DNA of 51,130 nucleotides from an uncultured Gemmiger sp. (GTDB lineage Bacteria > Bacillota > Clostridia > Oscillospirales > Ruminococcaceae): contig CALXHN010000008.1 of the NCBI GenBank assembly GCA_944388105.1, positions 1 to 51,130 on the forward strand, read 5' to 3'. A program made the translations under genes and the position numbers. This document shows, in pieces, positions 7,829-16,420 of this stretch. The stretch's first letter is position 1, and each line of letters begins with the position of its first letter. Below the pieces are notes generated by a model. The model saw only the letters and a program-made list of their open reading frames with translations. It had not been told where the DNA came from and did not search any database.

Positions 7829-9958
7829 TCAGCGCAATGCGTTCTTGGCCAGCACCAGAATGATCTCGTCATCCGGTTCCTTGTCCGCCAGTTCGGCCTC
7901 GATCAGGCCTTCCACCTGAGCGTACTCCGGAATGCCGGAATAGTCAATGACCCGGGACCCGGCGATGACATACACGTCGGGGTTGATGCGCACTTCGGAA
8001 GAGAAGTTGGAGGAAGCATCCCAGATCTTCTTCAGGTCGTCGGCCACGTTGGCCATGGTGGTGCGCAGGCAGCCGCCGTCCGAGCGCTGGATCTTGATGA
8101 AGCCCTTCTTGTCGATGACCCGCAGCTGTTTGCGGCTGCCCTGCTGGCAGGTGACCACAAAGACCTGGCCGTTGGAAGCTTCCAGCTCCACGTCCTTGGG
8201 GTCCACGCCCACGGATTCCGCCGCGATCTGCACGGCTTCCGTCTCGTCGCAGTTCTTCATCAGGTCGGTGGTCTTGACCTCGGTGGAGCCCATGGCGATG
8301 GCGGTGACCTTCTGGGCCTGCTCGTCGATCTCCACGTACACTTCCACGCTGTCCTCCACGGCGCCGGAGTTCATGGCCATCTCCTTGGCTTCCTTCTTCA
8401 GTTCGGCGATGTCCTTGGCGGTGGGGTTGGGGATGGTGCGTTCCACCATCTCACGGACCATGGCCAGGGCCACGCCGATGGAAGAGATGACCTCGGCGTT
8501 TTCGGGGATCTGGTACTTGAAGCCCATGTCGTTGGCGGTGAAGGTCAGCAGGGTGCCCGCGCCGCCGCCGGCGCCCACCAGCACGATCTGGTCGCGCTCG
8601 ATCTTGTACTTGGCGATCAGGTCCTCGATGACCGGCTTGATCTTGTCGGTGGATTTCTGCAGGATGGCCCGGGCGGTGTCCTCGATGGACATGCCCACCT
8701 CCTGGGCCAGCAGGCCGATGGCCTTGCGGGCGGATTCCACGTTGCCGCGGGCGTAGTCGCCCTCGGCCAGGATGCCCAGCACGTTGGCGGCGCAGGTGTT
8801 GGTGATGGTGACGCTCTCGCCGTTGTTCAGGCGGATGGCCACATAGTCGTCGGGGTCGTTCTCCCGGGGCTGCATGTGGTACAGGGTGGCGCCTTCAAAC
8901 AGGGCGGTGTCGGTGAAGCAGGCATAGCCCATGTTGGCGATGTGGGCGGAACGGGGACCCACGTCCACGATGCCGCCCTTGCCGGCACGCACCATGGAAC
9001 CGCCGGCCACGCCCAGGACGCGCACGTCCAGGGAGTTGACGTAGGTGCGGTGGCCGCCGATGATGGCGTAGTCCACGGCGGGACGGCCGTTCTTGATGAC
9101 GCCGATGTTGGTGGAGGTGCCGCCCACCTCAAAGTAGATGCCGTTGGAGGCACGCAGGTACATCAGAGCGCCGATGACCGAAGCCGCGGGGCCGCTGAGC
9201 ATGGTCAGCACCGGGCGCTTCTTCATCTCGTTGACTTCCATAACGCCGCCGTCGCCGCGCATGATCATCAGGGGGACCTTGACGCCGGTGGAGCGCACCG
9301 AGGACTCGGTGCTGTTGGCGGTCTCCATCATCTTGGGCAGGATGCTGGCGTTCAGGGCCGCGGTGCGGGTGCGGGTGGTCAGGCCGTACAGCTTGGTGAT
9401 GTCCGAAGCCATGGAGGCGGGCATGCCCATCTCCTCGGCGGTCTCGGCCACCAGGCGTTCCTCGGACATATCATCCACGCCGAAGGCCTTGGAGGCCACG
9501 ATGACCCGGTCGCCCTGGTCGTACATCTTCTGGATCATGGCCTTGACGCTGTCGTGGTTCATCTCCTTGGCCTTCATGAACTCGGAGTCGATGTGGATGA
9601 ACTTGCCGGTGCCCAGGTCGATGTCCGGGATGCGGGTCTGGCGCTTGGCCAGGAAGCCTTCCAGGCCGCCCTTGCCGATGCCGATGACGCCCACGTTGGC
9701 CACGTCGCCTTCCAGCAGGGCGTTGGTGGCCTGGGTGGTGCTGTGGGCGATGAAGATGACTTCATCCGGGCTGATGTTGCTGGTCTCCAGGCATTTCTGG
9801 AAGGATTCCACAACGCCCCGGGCCACGCCCTCCTTGGCGAAGTGGGTGGTCATGACCGAGCCCTTGCCCACGATCTCGTTGGTATTGTTGTCGATGGCGA
9901 CAGCCTTGGTGTGGGTGCCGCCCACGTCGATGCCGATGCGGATGGATCTTTTTGCCAT
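7829..9958 (-). CDS. Hydantoinase/oxoprolinase (HyuA-like) family protein
   Basis: A protein of 709 residues from the preferred ATG at 9956-9958 (GAGGGA eight bases upstream). The N-terminal RIGIDVGGTHTKAVAID is the ASKHA ATPase P-loop-like motif shared by hydantoinase A, 5-oxoprolinase and acetone carboxylase subunits. HSTTQATNALLEGDVANVGVIG and the later RGDGGVM, LSGPAASVIGALMY and FEVGGTSTNIGVI segments are the usual family blocks. It should be cytosolic and ATP-dependent, cleaving or activating a cyclic amide or similar ring. No HyuB partner is present, which makes hydantoinase itself unlikely. It follows a permease gene by ~100 bases and is probably co-transcribed with it. Substrate is not determined. 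Confidence 0.85.
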   Translation of the reverse strand: MAKRSIRIGIDVGGTHTKAVAIDNNTNEIVGKGSVMTTHFAKEGVARGVVESFQKCLETSNISPDEVIFIAHSTTQATNALLEGDVANVGVIGIGKGGLEGFLAKRQTRIPDIDLGTGKFIHIDSEFMKAKEMNHDSVKAMIQKMYDQGDRVIVASKAFGVDDMSEERLVAETAEEMGMPASMASDITKLYGLTTRTRTAALNASILPKMMETANSTESSVRSTGVKVPLMIMRGDGGVMEVNEMKKRPVLTMLSGPAASVIGALMYLRASNGIYFEVGGTSTNIGVIKNGRPAVDYAIIGGHRTYVNSLDVRVLGVAGGSMVRAGKGGIVDVGPRSAHIANMGYACFTDTALFEGATLYHMQPRENDPDDYVAIRLNNGESVTITNTCAANVLGILAEGDYARGNVESARKAIGLLAQEVGMSIEDTARAILQKSTDKIKPVIEDLIAKYKIERDQIVLVGAGGGAGTLLTFTANDMGFKYQIPENAEVISSIGVALAMVREMVERTIPNPTAKDIAELKKEAKEMAMNSGAVEDSVEVYVEIDEQAQKVTAIAMGSTEVKTTDLMKNCDETEAVQIAAESVGVDPKDVELEASNGQVFVVTCQQGSRKQLRVIDKKGFIKIQRSDGGCLRTTMANVADDLKKIWDASSNFSSEVRINPDVYVIAGSRVIDYSGIPEYAQVEGLIEAELADKEPDDEIILVLAKNALR

Positions 9959-10005
9959 AGTATTTTCCCTCATTGTGTCACGGTGTGCCGCCCTTCAAGC
10001 ACAAA

Positions 10006-10039
10006 CGGCGCCAGCCATGCGCAATGTTGGCCGGCACCG
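10006..10039. other. Hairpin between permease and hydantoinase-like genes
   Basis: An imperfect 11-bp stem (CGGCGCCAGCC at 10006-10016 with GGCCGGCACCG at 10029-10039) lies in the 104-base gap. On the minus strand it is followed by TTTGTGCTT, a poor U-tract, so partial termination or processing is more likely than a full stop. Confidence 0.4.
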
Positions 10040-10062
10040 TTGTGCGTACGGAAGGGGGAAGA

Positions 10063-11340
10063 TCAGACGATGCTGTAAGTCAGATAACCCACGATCTGGA
10101 TGATGATGCAGGCGATCCAGCCCCAGGGCAGGTTCGCTTTGATGTAGTTCTTGGGTTCCAGCTTGGCATAGCTCAGAGCCCACATGGTCCAGGACTGGGT
10201 CGGGCAGGCGGAAGCCACGATGGCCACCGGCGGCACCAGGAACAGCATGAACAGATAAGGTTCGGTGAACACGCCCATGGCCTGCAGGATGGAAGCCAGC
10301 GCGATGCCGGAGCCCCAGATCATCAGGGGGCCGCGGAACAGGGCCAGCGGAGCCAGCACGCAGAAGGCGATGAGCAGCACAACGGGAGAGGTGGGGATGA
10401 TGTCACCCAGCAGGTCCTGCAGGATGGGGGCCACCTGCTTGGCGGCCGCCTGGAAGATGTTGACGCCGTACAGCATGCCGATCAGCAGGCCGGAGTCCGC
10501 GACGCCGTCATACAGGGTCTTCTGGACCTTTTCCACAGCCTTGGAGTAGCTGGTCATGTTGCGGGTGAACAGCAGGCCCAGGAAGATGCCCAGCAGGAAG
10601 GAGGGCACGGGCTGCCAGGAGAAGAAGGAGACCATCACGATGGGAACGAAGGGAACGATGACGCAGTACCAGGGCAGGGGCTTGGCCTCCACTTTGGGAG
10701 CGGCGGCGAAAGCGCGGTTCTTGCGCTGTCTGGTGTAGTTGAAGACGATGTACACGGCCATGACCAGCACGCTGACGACGGTGGCGATGATGGCGAAGGT
10801 GCGGTACTTGGCATCATAGGTGATGTCGGGGAAGACAGCGAAGAACTGGCTGACGTAGGCGATGTTCAGGTACATGCCGGCAGCCACCGCCAGCATGTAG
10901 GAGCCGACGGCCGTCTTCTTGTCGATGCCCAGGGAGAACATGATGGGCAGCACGATCATGCCGATGGCCATGACCGAGCCGACGCCGAAGGCGCTGCAGA
11001 AGATCAGGGCACAGACGAAGTTCAGCAGCAGGGTGGTGAGCAGGGGCTTGTCGCCGGCCAGCTCCACGGTCTTTTTAATGATGTAGCCCGCAATGCCGGT
11101 GTCCACCAGAACGCGGCCGAACCAAGCACCGAATACGATGATGGCGATGGTCGCGCCGTAGCTTTCCACCGACTTTTCAAAGACATCATTGACCACCGTG
11201 GTGATGGGCACACGACCGATGATGCACCAGAGCAGTGCCGTCACGATAAAGCCGATCAGCAGGTTGCCGCCTTTGGCGCAGTACGCGATCAGCCCGATAA
11301 AGGTGATCAGCAGCAATACGCCCGCAATGAGATTAACCAT
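10063..11340 (-). CDS. 12-TM permease of the ion-transporter superfamily (GntP/CitM-like)
   Basis: A protein of 425 residues consisting almost entirely of hydrophobic helices, about 11-12, with short loops and one basic cytoplasmic loop near 205-220 (NYTRQRKNRAFAAAPKVEAK). Repeated motifs such as FGAWFGRVLVDTGIAGYIIKK, CSAFGVGSVMAIGMIVLP and FRGPLMIWGSG recall the inverted-repeat halves of secondary carboxylate transporters. It most likely imports an organic anion or cyclic amide processed by the hydantoinase-like enzyme. ATG at 11338-11340 has an excellent AAGGAGGT site. It heads the minus-strand cassette, with the promoter and palindrome at 11374-11402 directly upstream. Confidence 0.75.
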   Translation of the reverse strand: MVNLIAGVLLLITFIGLIAYCAKGGNLLIGFIVTALLWCIIGRVPITTVVNDVFEKSVESYGATIAIIVFGAWFGRVLVDTGIAGYIIKKTVELAGDKPLLTTLLLNFVCALIFCSAFGVGSVMAIGMIVLPIMFSLGIDKKTAVGSYMLAVAAGMYLNIAYVSQFFAVFPDITYDAKYRTFAIIATVVSVLVMAVYIVFNYTRQRKNRAFAAAPKVEAKPLPWYCVIVPFVPIVMVSFFSWQPVPSFLLGIFLGLLFTRNMTSYSKAVEKVQKTLYDGVADSGLLIGMLYGVNIFQAAAKQVAPILQDLLGDIIPTSPVVLLIAFCVLAPLALFRGPLMIWGSGIALASILQAMGVFTEPYLFMLFLVPPVAIVASACPTQSWTMWALSYAKLEPKNYIKANLPWGWIACIIIQIVGYLTYSIV

Positions 11341-11373
11341 GGGATACCTCCTTGAAAAATATATTACACTGAT

Positions 11374-11402
11374 ATATTACTACTGATATATCAGTTTGTC
11401 TA
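11374..11402 (-). promoter_or_regulatory. Promoter of the permease-hydantoinase cassette
   Basis: On the minus strand a -35 TAGACA (11397-11402), a 17-bp spacer and -10 TAATAT (11374-11379). The spacer contains a palindrome (11382-11395), the normal place for a repressor to block RNA polymerase. Confidence 0.55.
11382..11395. promoter_or_regulatory. Candidate operator, 14-bp perfect palindrome
   Basis: ACTGATATATCAGT is a perfect inverted repeat; its left arm with the central TATAT recurs as a half copy (ACTGATATAT) at 11368-11377, 14 bases away and over the -10. The likely ligand is the FCD-GntR protein encoded at 6401-7156 at the far end of the same cassette; this is inference from position. 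Confidence 0.55.
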
Positions 11403-11731
11403 TCTCCATAATCACGATAGTCCGGGCGTTTTTTTATGCACTTTACACAATGTTCATATTCTTCACATCTTTTTAACACTTCTTGTTTTTCCCGGATTTC
11501 AGCCTGTATCCATATCCATCCGGCTGTAACAGGAGGATTTCTTTTCTTTCGGTTCTGCTTTCCACCACCGCACTTTGCCTATAATTGGAAGAATTTTCCA
11601 CCGCCCCTTCTGAAAATATGTCCCGTTATTGGGACTCTTTATCAGACATCCTCCCTGCTCTTTCCCCCCGGACCCCTGTCCGGCGGGCTTTCCCGGGCCC
11701 GGAGCACCCCCGGCCCCGCCCCCGCCCGCGC
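11403..11731. other. Non-coding gap with short hairpins and an isolated -10 element
   Basis: No convincing gene is present. A perfect TATAAT occurs at 11580-11585 on the plus strand without a good -35. Short hairpins occur at 11620-11635 (GTCCC/GGGAC followed by TCTTT) and 11668-11683 (CCGGAC/GTCCGG). The left part is AT-rich, the right part a GC-rich C-tract. It separates two divergent operons. Confidence 0.4.
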
Positions 11732-11760
11732 TTGTGATGCCCCGGCAAATGCGGTATAAT
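11732..11760 (+). promoter_or_regulatory. Promoter of the first CUT1 ABC operon
   Basis: -35 TTGTGA (11732-11737), 17-bp spacer, perfect -10 TATAAT (11755-11760). The start codon of the ATPase gene lies 35 bases after the -10. Confidence 0.65.
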
Positions 11761-11794
11761 GGCTTCATATTGCTGACATTGGGGAGATGTGTGC

Positions 11795-12916
11795 ATGAAT
11801 ATCAAATTGGTTGGCCTGACCAAGCGGTTCCCCGCCCGGGGCAAGGGAACGTCCGGCGAGGTCACGGCGGTGGATTCCTTGAGTTTTACGGTGCCGGACG
11901 GCAAGCTGGTGGGACTGCTGGGCCCTTCCGGCTGCGGCAAGAGCACCACTTTGAATATGATCTGCGGTCTGGAGACCCCCACCGCCGGACAGATCTTCTT
12001 CGGGGAGGAGGACGTCACCGCTGCCCCGCCGGAGCTGCGGGGTGTGGGCATGGTGTTCCAGAACTACGCCCTGTACCCCCACCTGACGGTGCTGCAGAAC
12101 ATCACCTTCCCCCTGGAGAACCTGAAGGGGGACAAGAAGCTTTCCAAGGCGGAGATGCGCCGTCGGGCGGTGGAGACCGCCAGGCTGGTGCAGATCGAGG
12201 ATTTACTGGACCGCAAGCCCCGGGAACTGTCCGGCGGCCAGCAGCAGCGGGTGGCCATCGCCCGGGCCCTGGTCAAGACGCCCCGGGTACTGCTGCTGGA
12301 CGAGCCCCTGTCCAACCTGGACGCCCGCCTGCGGCTGCAGACCCGGGAGGAGATCTGCAAGATCCAGCGGGCCACCGGCATCACCACCATCTTTGTCACC
12401 CATGACCAGGAGGAGGCCATGAGCATCTCCGACCACATCGTGGTGATGAAGAACGGGGTGCTCATGCAGCAGGGGGAGCCCCAGCAGGTCTACGACGACC
12501 CGGCCAACCTCTTTGTGGCCAAGTTCCTGGGCACCCCGCCCATCAACGTCTTTGACGCCGCCGTCAAAGGCGGCAAGCTGTACCTGAAGGGTGCTGACGC
12601 CCCGGTGCTGGATGTTCCCGGCGTCCCCGACGGCCCGGTCTGGGCAGGCATCCGCCCCGAAGGCTTTGTGCCCGACGGCACCGGCCCGGTGGCCTGCGCC
12701 CTGAGCCGGGTGGAAGTGCTGGGCCGGGACGTGAGCATCGTCTGCACCCATCCCGCCTGTCAGGCGGACACCATCCGGGCCATCATCCCCTCCCGGAACC
12801 TGGTCAACGCCGCCGACCCCACCGTTCACTTTGCCCTGAAACCGGACAAGGTCTTCCTTTTTGATAAAGCCGATGAGCGCCGCCTGCCCTTTGCCCTGTC
12901 CGGCGCCCGCCGCTGA
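11795..12916 (+). CDS. ABC transporter ATP-binding subunit, CUT1 sugar type (MsmK/UgpC-like)
   Basis: A protein of 373 residues. The Walker A is GPSGCGKST (43-51), the Q-loop is in VFQNYALYPHLTV, the signature is LSGGQQQR (145-152), Walker B with D-loop is VLLLDEPLSNLDARL (165-179) and the H-loop is VTHDQEEA. A ~140-residue C-terminal extension from IRPEGF is the TOBE/OB regulatory region typical of MalK-like proteins. It energises sugar uptake at the inner face of the membrane. ATG at 11795 follows GGGGAG by 8 bases. It is the only sugar-type ATPase in the window, so it may also serve the ATPase-less permeases at 25538-27258, as MsmK does in other Firmicutes (inference). Confidence 0.95.
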   Translation: MNIKLVGLTKRFPARGKGTSGEVTAVDSLSFTVPDGKLVGLLGPSGCGKSTTLNMICGLETPTAGQIFFGEEDVTAAPPELRGVGMVFQNYALYPHLTVLQNITFPLENLKGDKKLSKAEMRRRAVETARLVQIEDLLDRKPRELSGGQQQRVAIARALVKTPRVLLLDEPLSNLDARLRLQTREEICKIQRATGITTIFVTHDQEEAMSISDHIVVMKNGVLMQQGEPQQVYDDPANLFVAKFLGTPPINVFDAAVKGGKLYLKGADAPVLDVPGVPDGPVWAGIRPEGFVPDGTGPVACALSRVEVLGRDVSIVCTHPACQADTIRAIIPSRNLVNAADPTVHFALKPDKVFLFDKADERRLPFALSGARR

Positions 12917-12930
12917 AAGGGGGCCGGTGC

Positions 12931-13836
12931 ATGGACCGCTCTTCCCGCAAGGCCTGGCTGTACCTGCTGCCCGCCGCCGCACTGCTGGCGGTGTTCCTGG
13001 TCTACCCGGTCATCGACGTGCTGATCTATTCCTTTGAGGAAGGCTTCAACTTTGCCTCCCAGAGCTACTGGGGCACGGGATGGTACAACTACTCTTATGT
13101 GCTCCACGACCCCTACTTCCTGCAGGCGGTGCAGAACACCTTTGTGCTGGTCATCATCACGGTGCCGGTGTCCACCGGGCTGGCCCTGGCCATCTCGGCG
13201 GCGCTGGCTTCCATCCGGCCTCTGCGCAACCTCTACCAGACCATCTACTTCCTGCCCTACGTCACCAACACCCTGGCCGTGGGCCTGGTGTTCATGGTGC
13301 TCTTCCAGAAGACCGAGTACACCGACGGCCTGGTGAACCTGATGCTCCGCTGGTTCGGCGCCGGCCCCATCGACTTCATCAACGGTCCCCACTGGGCCAA
13401 GATGTTCGTCCTCTGCTTTTACACCATCTGGGTGGTCATGCCCTTCAAGATCCTGGTACTTACCGGGGCGCTGGCCTCGGTGAACCCGGACTACTACAAG
13501 GCCGCCCGGGTGGACGGCACCTCCCGCACCCGCATCTTCTTCCGCATCACCCTGCCCATGATCGCCCCCATGCTGGTGTACCTGGTCATCACCGGCTTCA
13601 TCGGCGCCTTCAAGGCCTACAGTGACGCGGTGGCCCTCTTCGGCACCGACCTGAACGCCGCCGGGATGAACACCATCGTGGGCTATGTGTACGACATGCT
13701 CTACGGGGACAGCGGCGGCTATCCCTCCTACGCATCGGCGGCGGCCATCATCCTGTTCGTCATCGTGCTGACCATCACCTGCATCAACCTGCTCATCAGC
13801 CGCCGGGTTTCGGAAGGAGGCGTGCATATCCAATGA
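12931..13836 (+). CDS. Sugar ABC transporter permease (MalF/UgpA type)
   Basis: A protein of 301 residues with six predicted membrane helices; the first is AWLYLLPAAALLAVFLVYPV. The EAA loop that docks on the ATPase is present as YYKAARVDGTSRTRIFFRITLPMI. It forms the channel heterodimer with the next gene product. AAAGGGGG precedes the ATG, 14 bases after the ATPase gene, and its end overlaps the next gene in ATGA (13833-13836). The cargo sugar cannot be named from sequence. Confidence 0.93.
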   Translation: MDRSSRKAWLYLLPAAALLAVFLVYPVIDVLIYSFEEGFNFASQSYWGTGWYNYSYVLHDPYFLQAVQNTFVLVIITVPVSTGLALAISAALASIRPLRNLYQTIYFLPYVTNTLAVGLVFMVLFQKTEYTDGLVNLMLRWFGAGPIDFINGPHWAKMFVLCFYTIWVVMPFKILVLTGALASVNPDYYKAARVDGTSRTRIFFRITLPMIAPMLVYLVITGFIGAFKAYSDAVALFGTDLNAAGMNTIVGYVYDMLYGDSGGYPSYASAAAIILFVIVLTITCINLLISRRVSEGGVHIQ

Positions 13837-14705
13837 CCCACACCGAATTTGAGGCCCGCCGCAAGGCCGCCGGACGGAAAAGCGGCTTTCTCAAGGCCCT
13901 GACCTACCTGGCCCTGAGCATCTGGGCCGTGGTGGTGCTCTTCCCCTTTTACTGGATGGTGCTCACCTCGGTCAAAAGCTACAGCGCCTACAACTCGGAG
14001 TATGTGCCCTCCTTCTTCACCCTCTCCCCCACTCTGGACAACTACAGGCAGGCCTTCACCGCCGTGCCTTTGGGCGGGTATCTGCTCAACACCCTGATCT
14101 TTGCGGTCATCACCACCGCGGTCATGGTGGTGGTGAGCACCCTGGCCGCCTACGCCTTTGCCCGCCTGCGGTTCCGGGGCCGGGATTTCGTTTTCGGGCT
14201 GTTTCTGTCCATGATGATGATCCCCAACGAGCTGGTGGTCATCACCAACTTTGTGACCATCACCAACCTGGACATGCGCAACAGCTTTCCCGGTCTGATC
14301 CTGCCCTCCATCACCTCGGTGTTCTACATTTATTTATTAAAGGAGAACTTTGAGCAGGTGCCCGAGGAGCTGTACAAGGCCGCCAAGGTGGACGGCACCT
14401 CCGACCTGAAATATCTGTGGAAGGTCATGGTGCCCATCTGCCGGCCCACCATCGTCACCATCACCATCCTGAAACTCATCGAGTGCTGGAACTCCTACGT
14501 CTGGCCCCGGCTCATCACCGACGACCAGGCCTACTTCCTGGTGTCCAACGGTATCCAGCAGATCCGGGAAGAGGGCTTCGGCCGGGAGAACGTCCCCGCC
14601 ATGATGGCCGCCGTGGTGGTCATCTCGGTGCCGCTGGTGCTGCTGTTCCTGGCCTTCCGCAACAAGATCATGGAAGGCGCTTCCAGAGGAGGGTTGAAAG
14701 GATGA
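13833..14705 (+). CDS. Sugar ABC transporter permease (MalG/UgpE type)
   Basis: A protein of 290 residues, six helices, with the second CUT1 EAA loop YKAAKVDGTSDLKYLWKVMVPICRP. A basic N-terminal tail of ~20 residues (FEARRKAAGRKSGFLK) precedes helix 1. The start ATG at 13833 overlaps the partner permease stop and its own stop overlaps the binding-protein start (ATGA, 14702-14705), so the three are translated as a coupled set. Confidence 0.93.
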   Translation: MTHTEFEARRKAAGRKSGFLKALTYLALSIWAVVVLFPFYWMVLTSVKSYSAYNSEYVPSFFTLSPTLDNYRQAFTAVPLGGYLLNTLIFAVITTAVMVVVSTLAAYAFARLRFRGRDFVFGLFLSMMMIPNELVVITNFVTITNLDMRNSFPGLILPSITSVFYIYLLKENFEQVPEELYKAAKVDGTSDLKYLWKVMVPICRPTIVTITILKLIECWNSYVWPRLITDDQAYFLVSNGIQQIREEGFGRENVPAMMAAVVVISVPLVLLFLAFRNKIMEGASRGGLKG

Positions 14706-16321
14706 ACCATCGGTTATTGCGCCCCCTGGGGGCGGTGCTGGCCGGGGTGCTGTGCGCCGGCCTGCTGGCCGGGTGCCACGGCAGCCAGGAGCGGGCCGCC
14801 TTTGCGGTGCCGGATTCCTTTGACGAGAGCCAGAACTATGAGATCACCTTCTGGGCCAAGAACGACACCAACAAGACCCAGACCGACATCTATAAAAAGG
14901 CCATCGAGGACTTCCAGGCGCTGTACCCCAACATCACCGTGACCCTGCGGCTGTACACCGACTACGGGGACATCTACAACGACGTCATCACCAACATCTC
15001 CACCGGCACCACCCCCAATGTCTGCATCACCTACCCCGACCACATTGCCACCTACCTCACCGGGGACAATGTGGTGGTGCCCCTGGACGACCTGGCCGCC
15101 GACCCGGAGTACGGGCTGGGGGGCAGCGCCCTGAAATTCGACGGTCCCACCCAGAGTGAGATCGTGCCCCAATTCTGGGAGGAATGCCACCTGGGGGATA
15201 CCTGTTACGCCCTGCCCTTCATGCGCTCCACCGAGGCCTGCTATGTGAACAAGACCTATGTGGAAGCCCTGGGCTACACCCTGCCCGATGTGCTCACCTG
15301 GGACTTTGTGTGGGAGGTGTCCGAGGCGGCAGCCAAGCAGAACGCCGACGGCACCTACGCCCTCAACGGGCAGAAGGTCATGGTGCCCTTCCTGTACAAA
15401 TCCACCGACAACATGATGATCCAGATGCTCAAGCAGAAGGGAGCGGGCTACTCCACCCAGAGCGGGGAGATCGAACTGTTCAACGACGTGACCACCGACC
15501 TTCTGAAAGGCATTGCGGGGTACACGGCGGACGGGGCCTTCTCCACCTTCAAGCTGTCGGGCTATCCCGCCAACTTTTTGAACGCCGGACAGTGCGTCTT
15601 TGCGGTGGACTCCACCGCCGGCTCCACCTGGATGGGCAGCAGCGCCCCCCTGATGGACATTGCCCCGGACAAGGTGGTCAACTTTGAGACCGCCGTGCGG
15701 ATGGTGCCCCAGTTTGACCCGGACCATCCCCAGATGATCTCCCAGGGGCCGTCGGTGTGTATCTTCAACAAGGACGACCCCCAGGAGGTGCTGGCCTCCT
15801 GGCTGTTTGCCCAGTATCTTCTGACCAATGATGTGCAGATCGCCTACTCCGAGACCGAAGGCTATGTGCCGGTGACCACCAAGGCCCAGAATGACCCGGC
15901 CTACCAGGACTACCTTTCCCGGGCCGGGGAGGACGACGACACCCACTACGCCGTCAAGCTGGCGGCGGTGCAGCTGCTGCTGGACAACCTGGACAACACC
16001 TTTGTGACCCCGGTGTTCAACGGTTCCGCCTCCCTGCGGGACGCGGCGGGCTCCCTCATCGAGAGCGTGACCAAGAGCGTGCGCCGCAGCCAGACGGTGG
16101 ACGACGCCTACATCCAGGACCTGTACACCGACACGGTGGCCCTGTACCACCTGGACCAGACATCCGCCATGGCGGGCAAGGCGGACCTGGGGCCCCTGCC
16201 CCCCACCGCGGTGGCCCTGCTGGGCGCCCTGGCCGCGGCCTGGGCGGGCATCCTGGCCTGCGTGGTGCTGCGCCGGGTGGGGGCCCGGAAAAAAGCGGCA
16301 GGAAAATCTTTCAAAAAATGA
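14702..16321 (+). CDS. Sugar-binding lipoprotein of the CUT1 transporter, with extra C-terminal membrane helix
   Basis: A protein of 539 residues. A signal peptide with lipobox LLAGC makes Cys25 the lipid-attached residue. The mature part (YEITFWAKNDTNKTQTDIYKKAIEDFQALYPNITV onward) is an extracellular solute-binding family 1 domain, which captures the sugar outside the cell. Unusually, residues ~502-524 (TAVALLGALAAAWAGILACVVL) form a clear membrane helix followed by a basic tail ending KKAAGKSFKK, so the protein would be tethered at both ends. It is ~100 residues longer than usual. An upstream open extension in the same frame lies inside the permease gene; the coupled ATG at 14702 after AAAGG is the start. 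Confidence 0.9.
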   Translation: MNHRLLRPLGAVLAGVLCAGLLAGCHGSQERAAFAVPDSFDESQNYEITFWAKNDTNKTQTDIYKKAIEDFQALYPNITVTLRLYTDYGDIYNDVITNISTGTTPNVCITYPDHIATYLTGDNVVVPLDDLAADPEYGLGGSALKFDGPTQSEIVPQFWEECHLGDTCYALPFMRSTEACYVNKTYVEALGYTLPDVLTWDFVWEVSEAAAKQNADGTYALNGQKVMVPFLYKSTDNMMIQMLKQKGAGYSTQSGEIELFNDVTTDLLKGIAGYTADGAFSTFKLSGYPANFLNAGQCVFAVDSTAGSTWMGSSAPLMDIAPDKVVNFETAVRMVPQFDPDHPQMISQGPSVCIFNKDDPQEVLASWLFAQYLLTNDVQIAYSETEGYVPVTTKAQNDPAYQDYLSRAGEDDDTHYAVKLAAVQLLLDNLDNTFVTPVFNGSASLRDAAGSLIESVTKSVRRSQTVDDAYIQDLYTDTVALYHLDQTSAMAGKADLGPLPPTAVALLGALAAAWAGILACVVLRRVGARKKAAGKSFKK

Positions 16322-16338
16322 CAAGACGCCCCAATCTG

Positions 16339-16366
16339 TTGATTTTTTGCCCCGTTGGGCTATAAT
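16339..16366 (+). promoter_or_regulatory. Promoter of the OB-fold-like lipoprotein gene
   Basis: -35 TTGATT (16339-16344), 16-bp spacer, perfect -10 TATAAT (16361-16366), 54 bases upstream of the start codon. The gene is therefore separate from the ABC operon before it. Confidence 0.65.
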
Positions 16367-16420
16367 GGAACTGTCCGGGGCGCGAGGGATGCCCTGGCCT
16401 ACCTTTAGGAGGGAACAACA

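Noticed and set aside
11436..11759. A 107-codon plus-strand open frame before the CUT1 operon
   Set aside because: No ribosome site, Pro/Ser/Phe-rich composition unlike neighbouring proteins, and it covers the promoter at 11732-11760.
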